Assembly (NCBI GenBank): GCA_033032175.1
Contig: CM065331.1
Coordinates: forward strand, 10,354,370-10,418,369
Reading direction: 5' to 3'
Source of the DNA: Saturnia japonica
Lineage: Eukaryota > Arthropoda > Insecta > Lepidoptera > Saturniidae
DNA length: 64,000 bases
Positions within the stretch are counted from its first letter, which is position 1. Every line of letters starts with the position of its first letter. The translations under genes and the position numbers were made by a program. This document shows, one piece after another, positions 21,179 to 31,188 of this stretch. The notes beneath the pieces are model-generated. The model did not search any database and had not been told where the DNA came from. It saw only the letters and a list, made by a program, of their open reading frames with translations.

Positions 21179-21189
21179 TGGTGGCAGCG
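21179..21189 (+). other. Primer-binding site, tRNA-Leu type
   Basis: TGGTGGCAGCG is the complement of the 3' end (CGCTGCCA plus CCA) of a eukaryotic tRNA-Leu. It sits where minus-strand DNA synthesis of an LTR retroelement starts, and gag follows about 600 bp downstream. Confidence 0.6.
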
Positions 21190-21787
21190 TAAAGGGATTA
21201 AAATATCCCCGGATTCCGTGTTTGTGAAAAGTGTAGTGAGTGCGCCAGTGCCTTAAAGTGCCTTAAAATCTTTCGGCAACGACCATCATCATCTGTGCAC
21301 CTTAATCCGTGCACCCAACCGGTAAATCCTCTAGGCCAGTCCACTGTGCAGTAAGTGGCAAGGAGCAGTTACGCAGTGTGCGTCTCCTGTGGGAACTCCA
21401 AACCCAGAACCGACCAGGTCAAGGTCAACCCCGGTTCCGGTCAACTACAGTTCCAGTTCCAGTTCCAGTCCCAGTTCCAGCATACGTCAAGAAGAACATA
21501 TGTATCGCGATACTGTGAGTCCAGTGAATATATTTTACCCATAAAATATTAAAAGTGAATTCATCTATAGACAATTTTAAATTCGACGGCTTATCTCGGA
21601 TATATCATATTCATAGTACATCGGACTGATGTTTACATCTCGTCGCTCGCCGTAGCCTTCGTCCAGACTTAACAACAGATAAGCGATAAAACAACTTGAC
21701 GTTGCATTATAGTTTAACTAATTTTATTCACAGGGTTTGCTTGTATTAATTAATATATTTTCTTTTTAATAACAAAGTTAATTTTTA

Positions 21788-22711
21788 TTGTTTGTAAACA
21801 TGTCTAAAGAGGAGCCTAGTGAAGAAGAGATACTCCTAAATATAATCCTAAAATTCATTAAGCCATTTGATGGCAGTCGCGAAAAACTTAATGCTTTTGT
21901 TAACAATTGTGATAATGCAATTTCATTAGCCTCCTCTAACCAGACAGATATCGTCTTTAAGTATATTTTAAGCCAACTAGATAGTAAAGCTGAAATCGCG
22001 TGTTCAATTAAAGAATTTAATTCGTGGTCCTCTCTTAGAGATTTTCTTCAGAAGCAATTTGGTTAGCGAAAACATTACGCTCATCTTCTTATAGAGCTCC
22101 AAGAATGCAGACAAAGTGCCCAGGAAAATGTTAACCAATTTTCACTTAGGATAGAAATTTGCCTTTCCAAATTACTAACAGAAATTTCTACATCTAACCA
22201 TAAAAAAAGCGAGTTATCCGGTAGAATAGCCGCAACAGAGGACCTGGCCCTCCATACATTTATGATGGGCCTCAACCCTCGTATAGCTAACATCGTTAGA
22301 TGTAAGAACCCGAAAAACCTTAATGACGCGATAAATTACGCAATATCCGAAGAAAAAATACAACTGTATTACTATAAACAAAATTTTACCACAAGACCAC
22401 TCTGTCACAATGACGTGAATACCAAGCCAAGTAATTATAATAAATCCGGTAATTTTAATAATCAATTTCAGAAACCTGCCTCTGCTCAATTTTTTCCAAA
22501 AGATGCTTTCTGCAGATATTGCAAAAAAGCAGGGCATGTTCTGGAGAATTGTAGACTTAGAGAATACAATAATAAAAAATTCAATAACCAAAATAGACCG
22601 TACACTTCAAGTGCCCAGCCGAGCACATCCACCTTTAAACCACAAATTAATGTCATATCCGAAGTTGAAGGCTATGACACTGTTGATAATGACAAAGATG
22701 ATTTAAACTAA
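21788..22711 (+). pseudogene. Errantivirus-like gag with one in-frame stop
   Basis: Frame from ATG 21788 to TAA 22711, interrupted by TAG at 22064-22066 and otherwise continuous in phase. The N-terminal part (FIKPFDGSREKLNAFVNNCD) and the middle (FMMGLNPRIANIVRCKNPKN) are typical of gypsy/errantivirus Gag. A CCHC zinc knuckle CRYCKKAGHVLENC sits near residue 245. About 307 codons, a normal size for the family. Gag forms the particle and packages RNA. An ATG after the stop (22262) could only yield the C-terminal half. Confidence 0.8.
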
Positions 22712-22779
22712 ACAATGTCCCGAACAGGTGTCGCACGGGACAAATAAACTCCATAATAGACGACGCCAACACCCAAGTA

Positions 22780-23295
22780 GTGATCCATGGACGTGGTAAT
22801 TTTAAGCCCAAAACTCGAGGTCACTCCCTTAGAGTCAAGCAACAGGGTAGCCAGCCCCAAACCGTAGACTCTAATATAACCAAACCCTTAAAACCTCACG
22901 TAGTCAAGCAACAGGGTAACCAGCCCCAAATCGTAGACTATAGTGAACCTAAATCCTTAAAAGCTCACGTAGTCAAGCAACAGGGTAACCAGCCCCAAAT
23001 CGTAGACTCTAGTGAACCTAAATCCTTAAAAGCTCACGTAGTCAAGCAACAGGGTAACCAGCCCCAAATCGTAGACTCTAATATTACTAAATCTTTAAAA
23101 TCTCACGTAGTCAAGCAACAGGGTAACCAGCCCCAAATCGTAGACTACAATATACCTAAATCCTTAAAATATCACGTAGTCAAGCAACAGGGTAACCAGT
23201 CCCCAATCGTAGACTTCGTCCTGAAACCCGAAAATAAAAAAAATATTAATAAAGAAATATACGAATTTACATCTAATATGGAAAGGTCCATATAA
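22780..23295 (+). CDS. Repeat-containing frame replacing pol
   Basis: 171 residues, mostly a 23-residue tandem unit (VKQQGNQPQIVD plus an 11-residue variable part ending LKAHV). Units start at 22834, 22903, 22972, 23041, 23110 and 23179, an exact 69-bp period that keeps frame. After the repeats come NMERSI and a stop. Just downstream, in another frame (about 23286-23395), is a GPYKIVKI-type stretch that looks like the C-terminus of an errantivirus integrase. The frame lies where pol should be and shows no protease or RT motif. Whether it is translated is unknown. It may simply be a minisatellite that stayed open because its period is a multiple of three. Confidence 0.5.
   Translation: MIHGRGNFKPKTRGHSLRVKQQGSQPQTVDSNITKPLKPHVVKQQGNQPQIVDYSEPKSLKAHVVKQQGNQPQIVDSSEPKSLKAHVVKQQGNQPQIVDSNITKSLKSHVVKQQGNQPQIVDYNIPKSLKYHVVKQQGNQSPIVDFVLKPENKKNINKEIYEFTSNMERSI
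22834..23215 (+). repeat. 69-bp tandem repeat, about 5.5 units
   Basis: Unit begins 'gtcaagcaacagggtaacca' and recurs every 69 bp (starts 22834, 22903, 22972, 23041, 23110, 23179). The first half of the unit is almost invariant, the second half varies. Confidence 0.95.
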
Positions 23296-23462
23296 AATCG
23301 TGAAAATACACGGCAATAATACGGCGTCACTCCTAATAAATAGACGTCATGTGAAACATCATTACGAAGAGATGAAATTAGCCACTAACGTAATGTAACG
23401 CACTGACGTTATTCCTAGTATTTTAATATTATATAATGTAGTATATATTATATATAAACTAA

Positions 23463-24035
23463 GTTAACTTTAATTCCAGAATTGGTTACATTTATCCATC
23501 CCTGGCATCAAACGGTCAGGGATATATCCAACCAGCATCAGACGACGCAGGCATATACTTTGACCCTATCGGCTCCCTAAAAATAACCGATGATACCTTA
23601 GATATCATTATTCCCATAGATATTTCTTTCGTTCAACCACATTTAGACAATATAAAAGATATCCTTGGAACTTCGAAGTATCTATGTAAACAGAGTAAGG
23701 TATATTATGAAAGCGAATGTCACTATTTCTTCCAACCATTATCATCCCGCTATTCTGATATAGTTAGGGACTTTGACTCTATTTCTCATCTAATATCCAA
23801 ATCTTACAAAAGGTCAGCTTGGTTCGGTGGAGTAGGCTCGCTAATTAAGCAATTGTTCGGTAATATGGACGAAAATGATGCCCAAAAATATAATGACGCC
23901 ATTCAAACTCTAGAGAGCGATCAAACCAAGTTAGCAACCCTCATGAAAGAAAATATAATGGTTACGTCATCTAAGCTTAAGGCTTTTGAGAATGGCAGAG
24001 ATCTCCTCAGAAGTGACTGGGTACAGGGATTCTGA
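23463..24035 (+). pseudogene. Errantivirus env-like fragment (baculovirus F-type fusion protein family)
   Basis: A continuous frame from 23463 to the stop at 24035, with a plausible splice acceptor ('tttaattccag') at its head, as in env mRNAs of this group. Residues recall the F-type Env of errantiviruses: a conserved cysteine-containing external part, then a basic pair followed by a glycine-rich hydrophobic stretch (near 23820-23850) that would be the cleavage site and fusion-peptide region. It breaks off at about 23966, where the sequence becomes minus-strand LINE. The C-terminal heptad and membrane regions are absent, so this is a truncated, non-functional copy. Confidence 0.65.
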
Positions 24036-24881
24036 TGCCGGGAGCTTATTCAGCTCCCCCACGCAGGCTTCGATGCCTCTGACTCGGTCGACGGCGTTTC
24101 CTTTGACGCTGTTCGGGGAGCACTGGCTCTCCAAACAAGCGGCAAGGCACTCCGCCTTGTCGATGGTGTTGAAAGCGGGTGTAGTGCCGGGACCCCTTTC
24201 GAGGGGGGGCATGCGAGGTTGGGTGTCTATTTTGAGGGCGTGGGCTACTTTCCAATAAGTCAGATGTGACGGCCTTAGCCCTTCGACTAAGGTGTCCCAT
24301 CTGTGACTTTTGAGCTCGGTTATACGGGCTTTAACCGCTCTCTGAAGTGCGCGTAATCGTGCGCGGTTTGCATCGGTCGGATAAGAGTCATGCGCACGAG
24401 TCGCAGCGTTCTTCTCCGTCATCAACGCTCGCAGATCGGCAGGGAGTACAAAGCGGCGATCGTTCGCCGCTTCGACCTCTCTCGAGGCCTCTCCGATGCC
24501 GACTTGGAGGTGGTCAACTAGGGAGTCGATCGCGAGATCTACGTGCGCAACTGACTCTAATACGTCCGGGACTCTAACGAGACTGGGCTAGGACTGCCTA
24601 TCCGCGAGGCAGTGTTTTAATTTTGCATAGTCAACCATTGTGACTGTAGGAGGGCTGGAGTCATCTAGTTGTCCTAGCTGTAGGATGACCGGGCGATGGT
24701 CGGAGTCGAGTTCGTGTACGACCCGAATGAGTCGTACCTGAAGCGCGATATTTTTCAGGAGGGCTATGTCAAGCACTGTCGGTGTACAGTGATCTTGAAA
24801 GTGGGTGGGAGTGGGAGGCGCTATGACGTCAAAGTTTAACTCGTCCGACAACCCTTCGAGAATAACCCCATTGCTGGAGTC
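23967..24881 (-). pseudogene. Jockey-like LINE ORF2 fragment (endonuclease end and linker)
   Basis: On the minus strand 24851-24588 encodes the end of the apurinic-type endonuclease (LDIALLKNI, then LDSDHRPVILQLG). After one in-frame TAG (24588-24590) the frame continues to 23967 through an arginine-rich linker (RARLRALQRAVKARI, SHRWDTLVEGL) to the beginning of the RT region (TSEEISAILKSLK). The RT itself is missing: the copy is cut at about 23967 by errantivirus-like sequence and at its 5' side by the scaffold gap. It may belong to the same family as the LINE tail at 19963-20942. Confidence 0.75.
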
Positions 24882-24981
24882 NNNNNNNNNNNNNNNNNNN
24901 NNNNNNNNNNNNNNNNNNNNNNNNNNNNNNNNNNNNNNNNNNNNNNNNNNNNNNNNNNNNNNNNNNNNNNNNNNNNNNNNN
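24882..24981. other. Assembly gap, 100 N
   Basis: Exactly 100 N, the usual placeholder for a gap of unknown length. Flanks do not resemble each other. Confidence 0.98.
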
Positions 24982-25043
24982 AATACACACGAGTATCATA
25001 CGACGTTTTTCAACACACTTGTGAAGAAAATAATAATAAAAGA

Positions 25044-25160
25044 TTATTTTTCTTTGGAGTTTTCAGGTAGTAAACTTTGCATAACGTTAAGGGCTTCACA
25101 TCTTATATCGGGCGGTGTACAACATAAATCATTTTCTTCATAACTAGTACTTGTAGACAT
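25044..25160 (-). CDS. Possible first exon of a Crypton/ZMYM-like protein fragment
   Basis: A 38-codon frame from ATG (25158-25160) ends with ALNVMQSLLPENSKEK. This resembles the start of insect multicopy proteins related to tyrosine-recombinase-like (Crypton-derived, QRICH1/ZMYM-like) genes, which have an LLPEKSK-Y motif near the N-terminus. The match is short and from memory. The frame stops at 25044, so it is either truncated or continues by splicing toward the gap. Confidence 0.25.
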   Translation of the reverse strand: MSTSTSYEENDLCCTPPDIRCEALNVMQSLLPENSKEK

Positions 25161-25690
25161 TTTAATTAATAAATAACTAAAATTTCAACAGTGATAACGA
25201 GTTGTAAATTTTTTTTCGCTATGGCGGGAAAAATTAATCAGTTTGCGCGCGCATCTAACAATGGCGATCGGCCATAGACTAAAGGAATGAGGTTTCTTTT
25301 TTTTTTGCTTTCCGCAGATAGCGTTTTAGCCACGTATAAAATGGGGAATTTAAAGTTTTCTTTATTACAGAGAAAACAAAAGTTATATTTGAGTGAAAGT
25401 TTTATTTATTAAACACGTACAAGTTGAAATTATCTATTTAAATACGAAGTTGTATGAAATGAGCAAGCAATAGGTACATTAATTTATTTGTTCTATTGAT
25501 CATTATCTTTTTTGTATCGAAACTTTTTTAAGAACTAAGCAACTCGACCAATAAAATAAAAAAAAACTCTATAACTCACTTGTGAATAATAGCAATGAAA
25601 AAGTCACAGTTTGATTACAGGTGTCATTATGTGCCTAATTGCGGTGATATTAGAGCCACTTTATGAGCAAGTGTGTTGAAAAAATAGTTT
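25161..25690. other. AT-rich sequence, no gene
   Basis: No supported feature. The block 25215-25290 is slightly richer in GC ('tatggcgggaaaaatt', 'gcgcgcgcatctaac') and could be a promoter for the frame at 25160, but nothing specific is visible. Confidence 0.3.
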
Positions 25691-25712
25691 ATTTTGAAAA
25701 TCTCTTTCGCAT

Positions 25713-26969
25713 TCAATTCATGAGCTTCATCTTTTCCCCTTCATAATCAAAATGCGTTTTTTTACGTCGTCTTCTGACTTCTTTAAACTGTCTGTCAATA
25801 TCATTTTCCTCGGCTATTTCTCTCGCTGTTACAAGTGATGACTGAAAACCATTTTCTCGATAATTATCGAGCCAATTTGTGAATGTGTCTAGGTGTTGTA
25901 TAGCCACATCCAAGTGTAGTTTTTCGCTTTGCCACATTTACTGATAATATTAATCTTTGTAAGAATGTCATACCGTATGACAAGTGAAACTACAAATTCG
26001 TAGGTGGTTATTTCCTTTTCTATAGAATGGCATTCACTGACCAACTGACAATTTGTTGTATCTTCTGCTAAAGCCTTTAAAGCATCACATCGCTTAGTTA
26101 GTATTTAACGGCCTTCACCGATGCTACCCTGCACTCTCATCTAGTTTCAGAAAGTGGTTTTAGTTTTAGCGATAAGGACTTGAGCCGGCAAAAAGAGTTC
26201 AAACCAAAAAAGGATGAGATTCCAGCTATGACTCCCACAAGGTAAAAAATAAGCAAGTGGATTAATTTCAATAATACGTTTTTGGACACCACTTTTTTCA
26301 CCACGCATATTGGCACCATTATCATATCCTTGGCCTCTGCAGTTTTGCAATGATACACCTAACTGTTCTAATTCTGTGATTATATAATTAGACAAACTCT
26401 CAGCTGTGGTTTTTTCGACGGCTATGAAACCAATAAAATGTTCTTCAATTTCAGCTGTTTTTGTATTAAAAAATCTTATAATAATTGATAGTTGCTCAAC
26501 ACGAGAAACGTCGCGAGTACAATCAAGAATAATAGAGTAATATTTATTATTAATTACTTTCAACAATTTCAGGTTTCACGTGACTAATTAATTGTAGGAG
26601 CTCATTTTGAATATTTTTTCCGATATATTGGTCATTAATCGTTTTATCTTTTACTTGTTATAAGTGAAGTCTCAGCACGGGATCAAATCGGGCTATTAAC
26701 TTTACTAAATCTATAAAGTTGCCGCTTGTCTCACTCGAACCTGAGTCAGATGTTAACTTCTCTCTATGACTCCTGAAGGCCAAATTGTAAACTAACTTTA
26801 TTTTAATTTACCGTTATATTATAACCTCGATAAATAATTAAGAATCAAAATGAAAAAATCTAATTGAAAAAATATAGTTTAAAAAAAATGGATTTTTTTG
26901 ACGCGAGGCCCTTGCAAGAGCGAGGCCCCGGGCGATTGCCCTGTTCGCCACCCCCTAAGGCCGCCACTG
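25713..26969 (-). mobile_element. Decayed hAT-type transposon (ZMYM1-like/DUF4371 transposase)
   Basis: The minus-strand frame 26566-26147 encodes the transposase core: KYYSIILDCTRDVSRVEQLS, IEEHFIGFI, NCRGQGYDNGANM, then EINPLAYFLPCGSHSWNL, which is characteristic of hAT-related ZMYM1-like proteins. 25937-25713 in another frame gives a later part (RRRRKKTHFDYEGEK). The right end at 26969 reads, on the minus strand, CAGTGGCGGCCTTAGGGGG, a hAT-like terminus. No matching left terminus was found before the gap. Frameshifts and stops between the two pieces show it is inactive. Confidence 0.7.
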
Positions 26970-27568
26970 CAACCACTGTAGTAATTTCTTATCTATAGCT
27001 TAATCTTTGGCATTGTTTATGGAATACTATATCATTCACATGACCACCTTGGCTTCGTATGGTAGCGTGAGTACTTGTGGGCAATAAAACGTTATTTAAT
27101 TATCACGAAAATAATGTATTCGTACTCAACACTTAACAGGACAAAAAGTGCTACTAGCGCACTTCAGGTGTTCTCAGTCGCAGTAGTTCGTGAAACAGAG
27201 AAGTACGTACATTATAACAGCTATAATTAAAGGAAAAGCTATGGAACTTGGTAGCCGCTAGATCTCGGCTCTTCTATTGGTGACAGCGACTACCACGAAC
27301 GCCATTTCTACCGATGTTGGCATCCTTTTCATATTTATAATTTTGTTTGTATCTAATTTTATCATACCGATATGTAAAAACATTGTTTGTTTGTCTACGT
27401 AATCGAACCGATAAGCTCGGAGCGATGTGTGCGTGATTTGCGATGCGTTTTCTTATCAACGAATACATACTCGATGTTTGCAGTATATACAATATTTTAC
27501 ATTTTTCCAGATGTTTCGAGAATAGTGAAATTTTATACAGATCGTAACATAACATTTACTTTTTGCAG
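26970..27568. other. Intron-like sequence before cassette A exon
   Basis: No importin exon 2-4 homology and no other gene. It ends in the acceptor 'tttactttttgcag' at 27568. Confidence 0.5.
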
Positions 27569-27745
27569 TGGGTGTTGGACGGTTGGCGCAATATGCTGAA
27601 AAAGGCCGGAGAGAATGTTCACAAACTGGCTGACAACATTGAAAAGTGCGGTGGAGTTGACAAGATTGAAGAGCAGCAGATTCACGACAATGTAGATATA
27701 TATAAGAAGGCGTACGATATTCTTATTGAGTTCTTCGACGGAGAC
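27569..27745 (+). CDS. Importin-alpha exon 5, cassette A (ARM10/C-terminal region)
   Basis: 59 codons between a good acceptor (tttttgcag) and donor (gtgagt), both phase 0. The peptide runs WVLDGWRNMLKKAG, then ADNIEKCGGVDKIE, and IYKKAYDILIEFF. This is the importin-alpha C-terminal repeat (compare EECGGLEKIE and NEDIYKLAYEIIDQFF in alpha-3/4 proteins), the part that helps bind the export receptor CAS. It has the same length as the cassette B exon at 41830-42006. It is closer than the cassette B copy to canonical importin-alpha in this region. The exons that should precede it are not in the visible sequence. Confidence 0.85.
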
Positions 27746-27869
27746 GTGAGTGTTATTCTGTTATATATTAGGTACATAATGAAATATGTTACCTAGTCTG
27801 TAAATAGTATATATACTGAAATATTTTCACCGGGAAGTGTCGCTCTGGTCACGTCTAATGTATTTTTTA

Positions 27870-28600
27870 TACCATAGATAGGCTTGCATTTGACCACTAC
27901 CCCCACCTGATCGTAAGTGATGATGTGGTCTACGATGGAGCACGCTTGTCTAGAAGGTACCTATTCACTCGAGACTTGAAGATATTAGCTGTACGTATCT
28001 TAAATGTGTTAGCAAAACGCTTTGTGCGGACTGGTGGACTATTTACCATAAATCGATGACGCTTCGCCGTGTCTCTTGTCGTCCGATGGTGGAAAGAATT
28101 AAATTGAACAATTCCAACGCACACTCGCCGAAATGTATCCGGTAAAAAACCGATTAACTGGCAACTTTACGCAGATGTACATACATGGCTTTGCAGCCTT
28201 GCCTCAACTGAATCTCTTGCCTCAATCGTTGCCAATTTAATTTTTGGCACGCCTCTCGATTGGCCCCAATGCCTCAAGTTGGTACTTGGCCGATCCGTCT
28301 CAAAGATGAGAGCGGTACTCCATGCACAATCTAGATCAAGCAGCTGACCCGGCGTGAAGTACCGTCTCACCCTTGCAAGGATACAACTGAGGTTTATACT
28401 CAATTAATGGGCCAAAATTGAGGGTTGAAGACATCCTAGAAGTTCCAGAGGGTCTGTTATCGGAATGGACACATCTCTGAAAGTAGGAGTCAGTTGGGAG
28501 GGACTCCGTTTAGCGGAAAATAGACAGACCTGAGTCTTAGTGGCATTAAACTTGACCAGGTTGGCGTCACCCCAGTCGGAGTTACCTCTTCACACTAGAG
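27870..28600 (-). pseudogene. LINE reverse transcriptase C-terminal fragment (Jockey superfamily)
   Basis: Minus-strand pieces in order: WGDANLVKFNATKTQVCLFS (about 28570-28510), LSCILARVRRYFTPGQLLDL (28397-28330), a shifted segment with AKYQLEAL (about 28285), and the end NIFKSRVNRYLLDKRAPS (27980-27930). This is the tail of a non-LTR ORF2, with frameshifts and stops. The 3' UTR words 'catcatcacttacgatcagg' follow at 27930-27905. Confidence 0.7.
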
Positions 28601-28654
28601 GCACTGTTCCCTGCTGTATAAGTGTACATCAAGTGACTGAAAATATGATCATTA

Positions 28655-28783
28655 GTGTTGTAACAAGCGCTACCATTGAGCCGAGAGATCGCGGAATCGA
28701 TCCCCGCCTACAACTGACCTTTGCGTGATAAGCATAATTATCAGATGTATGTCTGGATGTTAAATATCTATTATAGTATGTTC
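28655..28783 (+). repeat. Possible tRNA-derived SINE fragment
   Basis: 'gagatcgcggaatcgatccc' resembles a degenerate B-box context (GGTTCGATTCC), and the following 'atctattatagtatgttc' is typical repeat sequence. No clear A box, so only a weak call. Confidence 0.25.
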
Positions 28784-29340
28784 TAGCTGTGCCCCACGGT
28801 TTCACTCGTGTTAATTTTATCCAAAAAACGACGCTCCGGCAACGCACCCGTGTAGCCTTATCATAAATTGTTCTTCCCGCGTCTTTATGATGAAGTAACT
28901 TTTGTTCGTAAGGATCAATATGCATGTCTAAAAATAATGCTTTTAAATTACATTTTCATTTTCTTTAAATTTTTGTCACAAAAAATACCTTATTGTGGCT
29001 TATGTATAAGAGATAGGCATATGCTATCGTTGACTTTTTTTTAGATATACTAAGGCCCAACAATTTTGTAGAACATTGTATTTACCTTTCATTAACCATT
29101 AAGCCAGCGCACACGGATAAAGCAGTTCGGGAGGGCCTCAACAAAAATTAATATTTAAGGCTAACTGAAAGTTGTAGCCTAATGTTAGATAGCCTATACT
29201 ATTCTTCATGAGTCTGGCTATCATATAGAATAAGGATTTTTCGAATTCGACTGGTAGTTTCAAAGATTAATGTGTTTAAACAAACAAACAATCAAATTTA
29301 AAAAAAGTACTTTGCTTTATTATATTACTATAGATAGTAT
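28784..29340 (-). mobile_element. Non-autonomous Helitron-like element, second copy
   Basis: Same family and segment order as 8202-8890, reversed: 'tagctgtgccccacggtttc' (terminal part), 'cttacgaacaaaagttactt' on the minus strand, 'cccgaactgctttatccgtg', 'tgaaactaccagtcgaattc' and a head at about 29340. Confidence 0.6.
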
Positions 29341-30143
29341 ATCATCCATTTAGTTGCAATAAAACACGGTTCGCTTCCTTTTGATTTAAATACTTACGCG
29401 TGTGAAATTGTGACTTTTTAAAAATTACGATAATGCAATTTGTTTTATTGGATAGTAAACTTGTGATAGGTAGACTATAGTTTTACTTAAAGTATAGACA
29501 TTCAACAGTATACAGGTAGAGAGGTGTGACCCCTAGGAAGCGATAAACGAGTCAAGTTTCTTGCGAGAATTGTAAGCACGAGCCGAGTGAGCGAAGCGAG
29601 CGTGTCTCTGTAGCCGTCGAATGCAATGTACAAACTTTAAAAATAATGTTTGTTGTTCCGTGTTGAATTTAGTTGAAAGTTCAAATCTGACCCTTAATCT
29701 TTAACTCCAACCAGGCGTTAAGTACCTTTTCATTGGAGTTATGTCAGAGGGTTAGAGGCAGAAACCCTGCTCTTCCTGCTTCATCCTCTGCATACATAAA
29801 CGATGCTGGAGTAGCTGCACACCAGGGTGTATGCGGGGTGTGAGGATTGATACGGAAACAGACTTTACGCCATTATGGTCTATTAAAAGCACATTTTTAT
29901 ATTATAAATATGTTAATAGGTTTTATTGAAAATGATACATAGGCCAGTCTGGTCCCCGTGGCCTCAATGACCGTGGTCAGGGGGATACCTTTTCATAAGA
30001 ATTGTGTCAGAGGAGTGCGACCCGTCCCGCCATCCCGCTCGACAAACTATTTTAAAAATTTAATTTAAGTTCTTCTATATGTTATTTTAACAGAAAAAAA
30101 GTGGCGATTAACCGTACCGTTCAATTGAGAATGTACATTTCAG
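29341..30143. other. Intergenic or intronic sequence before cassette B
   Basis: No importin first exon was found here. It contains an imperfect palindrome 'gagccgagtgagcgaagcg' (29582-29600). Two related segments lie near 29715-29755 and 29975-30020 ('ttttcattggagttatgtc', 'ttttcataagaattgtgtc'). Ends in acceptor 'tgtacatttcag'. Confidence 0.4.
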
Positions 30144-30815
30144 AAGACGCCCAGGCGGAACGACCAAGTCTCAGAGGTACTTACAAATAATAAAACGCGC
30201 CGAAATATATCGATCAGACTCCCGACAGCTGAAGAGAAAACCAAGAGAGCACTCGCATCCACAGACCTCAAGGCGTTGGTGATGAATGCAGACAACCCAG
30301 CGTTGCAGCTAGCAGCAGTCCAACAATGCAGGAAACTCTTGTCTTTGAACAATAACCCCCCGACTGATGAAATACTATCCACAGGCATCCTTCCTATCCT
30401 CATGCAGTGTCTGTCCGGAGCCGACAACCCCACACTTCAGTTGGAATCCGCGTGGGCCTTAACGGGCTTAGCTTATGACACTTCAGCACAGATTTATAAA
30501 GTAATATATGCTGGCGCTGCACCAGTCTTCCTGCGACTGCTCGAGTCCCCTCATGAACGTGTCTGCGAACAGGCTCTCCGGGCTTTAAGCGACATCATAG
30601 GTGATGGCCCAGTGCTACGAGACTTTGTGATTGAACTAGGAGTTGTGAAGTCATTACTCAGCTTAATAGAGTCAAATAAACCTGTTCAGACCCTACGACA
30701 AGCCGCGAGGATAATACGGAACCTGTGCACGAGTAAGGACCCAGTTCCACCAGTTAAAGTTATTCAGGAAATACTTCCTTCTCTCAACACGCTGATCATG
30801 CATACTGACGCTGAT
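30144..30815 (+). CDS. Importin-alpha exon 2, cassette B (IBB remainder, ARM1-4)
   Basis: 224 codons, acceptor 'acatttcag', donor 'gtaagt', phase 0. It starts with basic residues KTPRRND (second half of the importin-beta-binding region) and then armadillo repeats: DNPALQLAAVQQCRKLLS, TGILPILMQCLSGADNPTLQ, PVLRDFVIELGVVKSLLSLI, and IRNLCTSKDPVPP. These align with alpha-3/4 importins. In ARM2-4 the canonical W...N pairs are W-G, R-D and R-N, so the major NLS-binding groove has only one of three tryptophans. Product, if spliced 19398-19457 + B exons + 42784-42846, would be about 496 residues against roughly 520 usual. Confidence 0.9.
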
Positions 30816-30975
30816 GTAAGTTATTGAATGTTTTTGTAAAAATCACTTAATCGTATATGATATGTATAAACGAACGTTACTTAAAGTATTTCATAAAATA
30901 TATTCTATGAATATTTCACTGAGTATATATATTGTTATACCAAAAGTTATATAATCTGATTTCATGCGAGTGCAT

Positions 30976-31035
30976 CCCCGGCCCCGGCCCCGGCCCCGGC
31001 CCCCGCCCCGGCCCCGGCCCCGGCCGCGCGCCGGC
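30976..31035 (+). repeat. (GGCCCC)n hexanucleotide repeat in cassette B intron 2
   Basis: About eight GGCCCC-type units with one imperfect unit, then a GC-rich tail (cggccgcgcgccggctgg). It stands out in very AT-rich intron DNA. The minus strand (GGGGCC)n can form G-quadruplexes. Confidence 0.9.
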
Positions 31036-31188
31036 TGGACTAACACTAGTTAAACATTACAAATTTTGCTGACAGTACATTTTGTTCTATCATGTCGCTA
31101 CATTTTTATTATCAGTCTAGTTTAAAATTGTTTATTTACTCAAATTGTAATAAATAATCACATTAATGAATTCGTAACAAACATATTA

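Larger units (their letters stand above)
20947..23966 (+). mobile_element. Errantivirus-like (Ty3/gypsy with env) element, pol deleted, 3' truncated
   Basis: Order: probable LTR, primer-binding site, leader with a short (CAGTTC)n tract (21452-21480), gag, a repeat-containing frame in place of pol, a remnant of the integrase C-terminus, then env. The 3' end and 3' LTR are missing; homology stops at about 23966 in LINE sequence. Protease, reverse transcriptase and most of integrase are absent, so the copy cannot move by itself. Confidence 0.75.

Noticed and set aside
21309..21552. Two overlapping frames in the errantivirus-like leader
   Set aside because: They run through the 5' leader and its CAGTTC microsatellite, upstream of gag, with no family features.
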